From Planctomycetota bacterium (GTDB taxonomy: Bacteria > Planctomycetota > Planctomycetia > Pirellulales > Pirellulaceae), in contig CAUJHS010000049.1 of the NCBI GenBank assembly GCA_963204915.1, positions 1 to 64,000 of the forward strand: 64,000 nucleotides of DNA, given 5' to 3'. The position numbers and the translations under genes are program-made. The notes under the pieces were generated by a model, which searched no databases, was not told the origin of the DNA, and saw nothing but the letters and a program-made list of their open reading frames with translations. Shown one piece after another: positions 61,301 to 64,000 of this stretch. The number at the start of each line of letters is the position of its first letter. Within the stretch, counting starts at the first letter, position 1.

Positions 61301-61807
61301 GCCGCCTTTGGCGGATCGACCGATTGGAAAACAAGCGCCGGCGATGATCGATTCCGACGCGGGCTGTATACCGAATGGAGACGTTCGCTGCCATACCCGT
61401 CGATGGACGCCTTTGACGCACCTAGCCGCGAGGTTTGCACCCTGAATCGGTCGCGTACCAATACGCCATTGCAAGCATTGGTAACGATGAACGACCCCGT
61501 GTACATCGAGGCCGCCCAAGCGTTCGCACGACGCATTTTGGAAGCGAACGATTCAACGCCGGATCGCGCGTCGTATGCCTTCCGGTTGTGTTTGACGCGT
61601 GAACCGTCTTCAGCGGAACTTGATCGGCTGATCAAACTGTACGAAGACGTCTATGCGCAGTACGCCCAGATGCCTGAGCAGGCGTCCAAAATGGCGACGG
61701 TTCCTTTAGGGCCTGCTCCGGCCGACGCCGACGTTGCGCAACTTGCGGCCTGGACCGTGTTGGGAAATGTATTGCTCAACCTGGACGAGGCTTTGATGAA
61801 GCGCTGA
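58328..61807 (+). CDS. PSCyt1-DUF1549-discoidin-DUF1553 protein
   Basis: 1159 residues, exported (signal-like hydrophobic N-terminus, cleavage near LHAED). The N-terminal PSCyt1 (planctomycete cytochrome c-like) domain has the heme motif Cys48-Cys51-His52 (CFQCHG) and a distal MPP. DUF1549 (about 130-370) contains a second CxxCH (CAQCHSHKYDP). A discoidin/F5-8-type-C-like domain (about 495-650, with AVLAIDGNTNGQYFEG and WWEVDLGGEQAIDRI) is inserted before DUF1553 (about 860-1140, VNRYWEQLFGMGLV). These proteins are a hallmark of planctomycetes, usually paired with DUF1501 and often near sulfatases or glycan degradation genes. The molecular role is unproven; the discoidin domain suggests carbohydrate binding. 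Confidence 0.88.
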   Translation: MDLSALLRALGFVVTALVMSEAILHAEDPAPQIIDFNRDIRAILSNNCFQCHGPDENERQADLRLDTEAGAFADLGGRAAVVPRKPEESELIRRVTTRDEAELMPPADSGKKLSPGDIELLTEWVRQGAPFARHWSYVKPQRSPLPAVHQQAWVRNAVDQFILARLEREQLEPSQEADRHALVRRVTLDLTGLPPTWEEALQFVNDASPDAYERLVDRLLASPAFGEHWARMWLDLARYADSAGYADDPPRTIWAYRDYVINSFNANKPFDQFTLEQIAGDLLPQPTEEHLIATAFHRNTLTNNEGGTNDEEFRNVAIVDRVNTTMAVWMGATMACAQCHSHKYDPITQEEYFRFFAFFNNTQDADQRDESPLLHIFTEEQQRQMEQWRIEIKELENITHTLTPALAEAQTRWENAMATPLAWTMLHPAEVKTQSGVKGARSEHGAVFIPTVDKTDSITLNIPLEKQKLSALRLEALPHEALPGGGPGHAGGNFVLTDVRVSLTPASGGQPAGRYVRIELPGMQKILSLAEVQVFHGEENLGRQGKATQSSVAFDGPAVLAIDGNTNGQYFEGKSTTHTAVSDDPWWEVDLGGEQAIDRIVVWNRTDNNLESRLSNFRIIVLNNARETVWEQNVKQPPDPSTELSLSGAKTLTLAAAYADFEQSGFPAASVISNKEPSSQGWAIGSAVGKPHELTLLLDKPYDVEHGDVLSVQLAFASPHENHVLGHFRISVTNDTRAIEVAKLPPAIVAIQRTNPESRTEAQRMELSKYFLSVASELQPERTRRDALKKQLAEIKPATTVPIMRELSTTERRKTQIQFRGNFMDLGNEVYPGVPAAFPPLAEGATPDRLAVARWLVDPENPLTARVIVNRYWEQLFGMGLVRTSEEFGSQGEAPSHPELLDWLATEFQGASWDTKALLRLLVTSATYRQSSRVTPELLERDPDNRLLARGPRFRLSAEMVRDQALATAGLLSRKMHGPSVQPPRPVLGLSAAFGGSTDWKTSAGDDRFRRGLYTEWRRSLPYPSMDAFDAPSREVCTLNRSRTNTPLQALVTMNDPVYIEAAQAFARRILEANDSTPDRASYAFRLCLTREPSSAELDRLIKLYEDVYAQYAQMPEQASKMATVPLGPAPADADVAQLAAWTVLGNVLLNLDEALMKR

Positions 61808-61871
61808 TGCGCTCAACTTGCATCCGGTACGATAACGATCGTAAGTCGCCCATAGAAAACAGAAGGCACCC

Positions 61872-63323
61872 ATGCACCCGCAAATGGAATTCTTGCAAAC
61901 CGCCACACGTCGGCAATTTCTCCGTCGATGCCAGGTAGGGTTAGGCGCCTTGGCGTTAAGTTCAATCTCGGTTGGGAATTCGTCTGCGGCGCAAACGCGA
62001 GTGATCGACCCACTGGCGCCCAAATTGCCGCACTTCGAGCCCAAGGCGAAACGCATTATCTATTTGCATTTGGAGGGGTCTCCACCCCACCTGGACTTAT
62101 ACGACTATAAGCCCGAGTTAGTCAAATACAACGGGCAGGATTGTCCCGAACAGTTCCTGAAAGGGAAACGATTCGCTTTTACGTCCGGCACGCCGAAATT
62201 GCTAGGAACCCCGCGCTCGTTTTCTCAGCATGGCGAAGGCGGGGTGTGGCTCTCCGACGCGGTGCCCAACTTTCACAACGTGGCGGACGAATTGTGTGTC
62301 ATTCGCTCGATGCACACCGATCAATTCAATCATGCGCCTGCACAACTCCTGCTTTACACGGGGTCGCCGCGTCAGGGTCGGCCGTCGCTCGGAGCTTGGG
62401 TGACCTATGGTTTAGGCTCGGAAAGCGAAAACTTGCCGGGTTTTGTAGTGCTGATTTCCAGCGGCGTTCAGCCTAGCAGCGGAAAAAACTCCTGGGGGAG
62501 CGGTTTTTTGCCCTCGGTTTATCAGGGGGTGCAATGCCGCTCCAAGGGCGATCCCGTCCTCTACGTATCGAATCCTGAGGGCATGGACCGTACGATGCGT
62601 CGCCAAACGCTCGATGCGCTGCGAGATTTGAACGAAATCCAAGCCGCCGAGTTAGGCCACCCCGAGACGTTGACTCGCATAGCCCAATACGAACTAGCTT
62701 ACCGGATGCAGATTTCGGCGCCGGAGGTGATGGACATCACGCAGGAGTCGCAAGCTACGCTGGAAGCCTATGGCGCAAAACCCGGTGAAGCGAGCTTCGC
62801 CAACAACTGTCTTCTCGCGCGGCGACTCGTGGAGCAAGGGGTGCGTTATGTCCAACTATTCGATTGGGGTTGGGATTTCCACGGCACCGGCCCGAATGAA
62901 GACATTCGCGATGGTCTTACGAAAAAGTGCGCCACGATGGACAAACCCGTCGCGGCACTGATTCAAGACCTCAAGCAGCGTGGGCTGCTGGACGAAACAC
63001 TCATCATTTGCGGAGGAGAGTTTGGCCGAACCCCCTTCCGCGAGGGACGCACGGCAAGCGGCGCCATTCTCGGACGGGATCATTTCCCCGATTGTTACAG
63101 CATGTGGCTGGCGGGCGGCGGCATTCGTGGCGGTATGATGCATGGCGAATCGGACGAACTCGGGTTCTCCATCGCCCGCGATCCGGTTCATGTCCATGAC
63201 TTACAAGCCACGATCCTGCACCTGTTGGGCTTTAACCACGAACGTCTCACGTTCCGCTTTCAAGGACGCGACTACCGGTTGACCGACGTCCACGGTAAGG
63301 TGGTCAAAGAAATTCTCGCGTGA
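61872..63323 (+). CDS. DUF1501 family protein, probably Tat-exported
   Basis: 483 residues. The N-terminus carries a twin-arginine-like signal (TRRQFLRRCQVGLGALALSS), suggesting export in a folded state. The body shows DUF1501 landmarks of a sulfatase-like alpha/beta fold: RIIYLHLEGSPPHLDLYDYK, QFNHAPAQLLLYTGSPRQGR, CGGEFGRTPFREG and GRDHFPDCYSMWLAGGGIRGG. The last of these parallels metal-binding His and Asp of the alkaline-phosphatase superfamily. It follows the DUF1553 gene by 64 bases and the two almost certainly form an operon and act together. Substrate unknown. Confidence 0.88.
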   Translation: MHPQMEFLQTATRRQFLRRCQVGLGALALSSISVGNSSAAQTRVIDPLAPKLPHFEPKAKRIIYLHLEGSPPHLDLYDYKPELVKYNGQDCPEQFLKGKRFAFTSGTPKLLGTPRSFSQHGEGGVWLSDAVPNFHNVADELCVIRSMHTDQFNHAPAQLLLYTGSPRQGRPSLGAWVTYGLGSESENLPGFVVLISSGVQPSSGKNSWGSGFLPSVYQGVQCRSKGDPVLYVSNPEGMDRTMRRQTLDALRDLNEIQAAELGHPETLTRIAQYELAYRMQISAPEVMDITQESQATLEAYGAKPGEASFANNCLLARRLVEQGVRYVQLFDWGWDFHGTGPNEDIRDGLTKKCATMDKPVAALIQDLKQRGLLDETLIICGGEFGRTPFREGRTASGAILGRDHFPDCYSMWLAGGGIRGGMMHGESDELGFSIARDPVHVHDLQATILHLLGFNHERLTFRFQGRDYRLTDVHGKVVKEILA

Positions 63324-63351
63324 CGGGACAAGGATACACGACCCCAGGCTA

Positions 63352-63381
63352 GGCGATTAGCCAAATCTTTAGCCAATCGCC
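63352..63381. terminator. Stem-loop after the DUF1501 gene
   Basis: GGCGATT at 63352-63358 pairs with AATCGCC at 63375-63381, 16-base loop, 28 bases after the stop codon. Confidence 0.3.
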
Positions 63382-63397
63382 AACCTACGTCGACCAA

Positions 63398-63420
63398 CGC
63401 CAAGTTGACGGTCAACGGCG
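63398..63420 (-). terminator. Stem-loop directly after adk
   Basis: CGCC, AA bulge, GTTGA, loop, TCAAC, GGCG, lying 4 bases past the adk stop on the minus strand. It probably marks the 3' end of the adk mRNA. Confidence 0.35.
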
Positions 63421-63423
63421 AGC

Positions 63424-64000
63424 CTAGTTCGGGACCGCCGCAGCAATGCCCAAATGTTCGTGCAGGGCGGAGATGGCGCGATCGCGAATTTCTTCTGGGG
63501 CTCCTGCGGCGGGAATTCTTACAATTTTTCCCGTCCGAGTGTAGAAATCAATCAAAGGGCGAGTTTCTTCTTCGTATACGTGCATACGCACACGAATCGC
63601 CTCGGGACGATCATCGTCGCGCAATATCAGGCGACCGCCACATTGGTCGCAAATGTCGGGAATGGCCGGTGGACGCGCGGTGACGTGGAACACCGCACGG
63701 CATCCAGAGCACGTCCGGCGACCGCTCAAGCGCGCGACAATTTCCTCCAACGGAAGTTCAAAGCAAAGAACAGCGTCGAGCGTGATGTCCAACTCGGCGA
63801 GCATTTCGTCCAGCGCTTCGGCTTGACGCACTGTTCGGGGGAAGCCGTCCAGTAGGAATCCCCCTTGGCAGCGCAAACACTCGCCCCGCTCGCGCACCAT
63901 GGCTAAGACGACTTCATCGGAAACAAGCTGTCCGGCCTTCATTGCCTTGAGAGCCGATTTCATTGCAGGCGATACCGTTCCGTCGCATTTCGCGGCGCGA
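63424..64000 (-). CDS. adk: Adenylate kinase, N-terminus outside the window
   Basis: Interconverts ATP + AMP with 2 ADP. The frame is open to the right edge, so the P-loop (GxPGxGKGT) lies beyond 64000. Present are the AMP-binding helix (MKAGQLVSDEVVLAMVRER), the FLLDGFPRTVRQAEALDEML segment and the LID domain, which has a four-Cys zinc site (CSGC and CDQCGG) as in Gram-positive-type kinases. ILRDDDRPEAIRVRMHVYEEETRPLIDFY follows, here cited as DDDRPEAIRVRMHVY. The 12 codons before the ATG at 63963 (RAAKCDGTVSPA) fit the family, so that ATG is internal and not the start. An atypical non-essential paralogue cannot be excluded. Confidence 0.9.
   Translation of the reverse strand, partial: RAAKCDGTVSPAMKSALKAMKAGQLVSDEVVLAMVRERGECLRCQGGFLLDGFPRTVRQAEALDEMLAELDITLDAVLCFELPLEEIVARLSGRRTCSGCRAVFHVTARPPAIPDICDQCGGRLILRDDDRPEAIRVRMHVYEEETRPLIDFYTRTGKIVRIPAAGAPEEIRDRAISALHEHLGIAAAVPN

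Overview
The window looks like chromosomal DNA of a planctomycete, probably of the Pirellula type. The evidence is a PSCyt1/DUF1549/DUF1553 protein paired with a DUF1501 protein, a PmoA-like (DUF6807) secreted protein, and three consecutive giant secreted proteins that combine an LE-x-R type N-terminal signal with SdrD_B, FG-GAP, GEVED and dockerin modules. Few genes have a clear Shine-Dalgarno sequence. No rRNA, tRNA, CRISPR array, transposase or phage gene was seen.

Layout. 1-2.6 kb: the 3' end of an unknown gene, a phosphofructokinase and a TIM-barrel sugar isomerase. Then a convergent DUF6807 gene, separated from the isomerase by two strong stem-loops. 4.3-5.7 kb: a lone condensation/wax-ester-synthase-like acyltransferase. 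6.4-13.0 kb: a MalK-type ABC ATPase followed by the information-processing genes nusA, infB and rbfA. 13.2-14.0 kb: a degenerate HhH-GPD protein with a lysine-rich tail. 14.3-19.6 kb: a signalling cluster of a multi-PAS histidine kinase, a coupled Rcp1-like receiver and a REC-PAS-HK-REC hybrid. 19.6-46.6 kb, all on the minus strand: an unrecognised protein and three giant extracellular proteins of 1315, 1845 and about 5148 residues. 47.4-58.1 kb: a toroid/HEAT secreted protein followed by a glycan cluster (epimerase, two GT4 glycosyltransferases, a Zn-ribbon methyltransferase, a MurJ/Wzx-type flippase, an AsnB-type amidotransferase and a DHDPS-like aldolase). 58.3-63.3 kb: the DUF1553-DUF1501 pair. 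The right edge holds a truncated adk on the minus strand.

How the genes fit together. The glycan cluster is arranged as two divergent units around a 105-bp intergenic region (flippase, methyltransferase and GT leftward; asnB, GT and aldolase-like rightward), with the toroid-epimerase pair converging from the left. It plausibly builds and exports a surface polysaccharide. The three giant proteins are probably cell-surface or matrix proteins. All three begin with an LE-x-R signal and carry a C-terminal dockerin, a Gly-Glu linker and the same 16-residue helical motif at or near the C-terminus. I found no described name for this motif, and it is the best candidate here for an undescribed sorting or anchoring signal. 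The largest protein also carries a metzincin-like domain whose zinc ligands are all replaced, and a recurring DG-x-[TI]-F module that I cannot assign to a named family.
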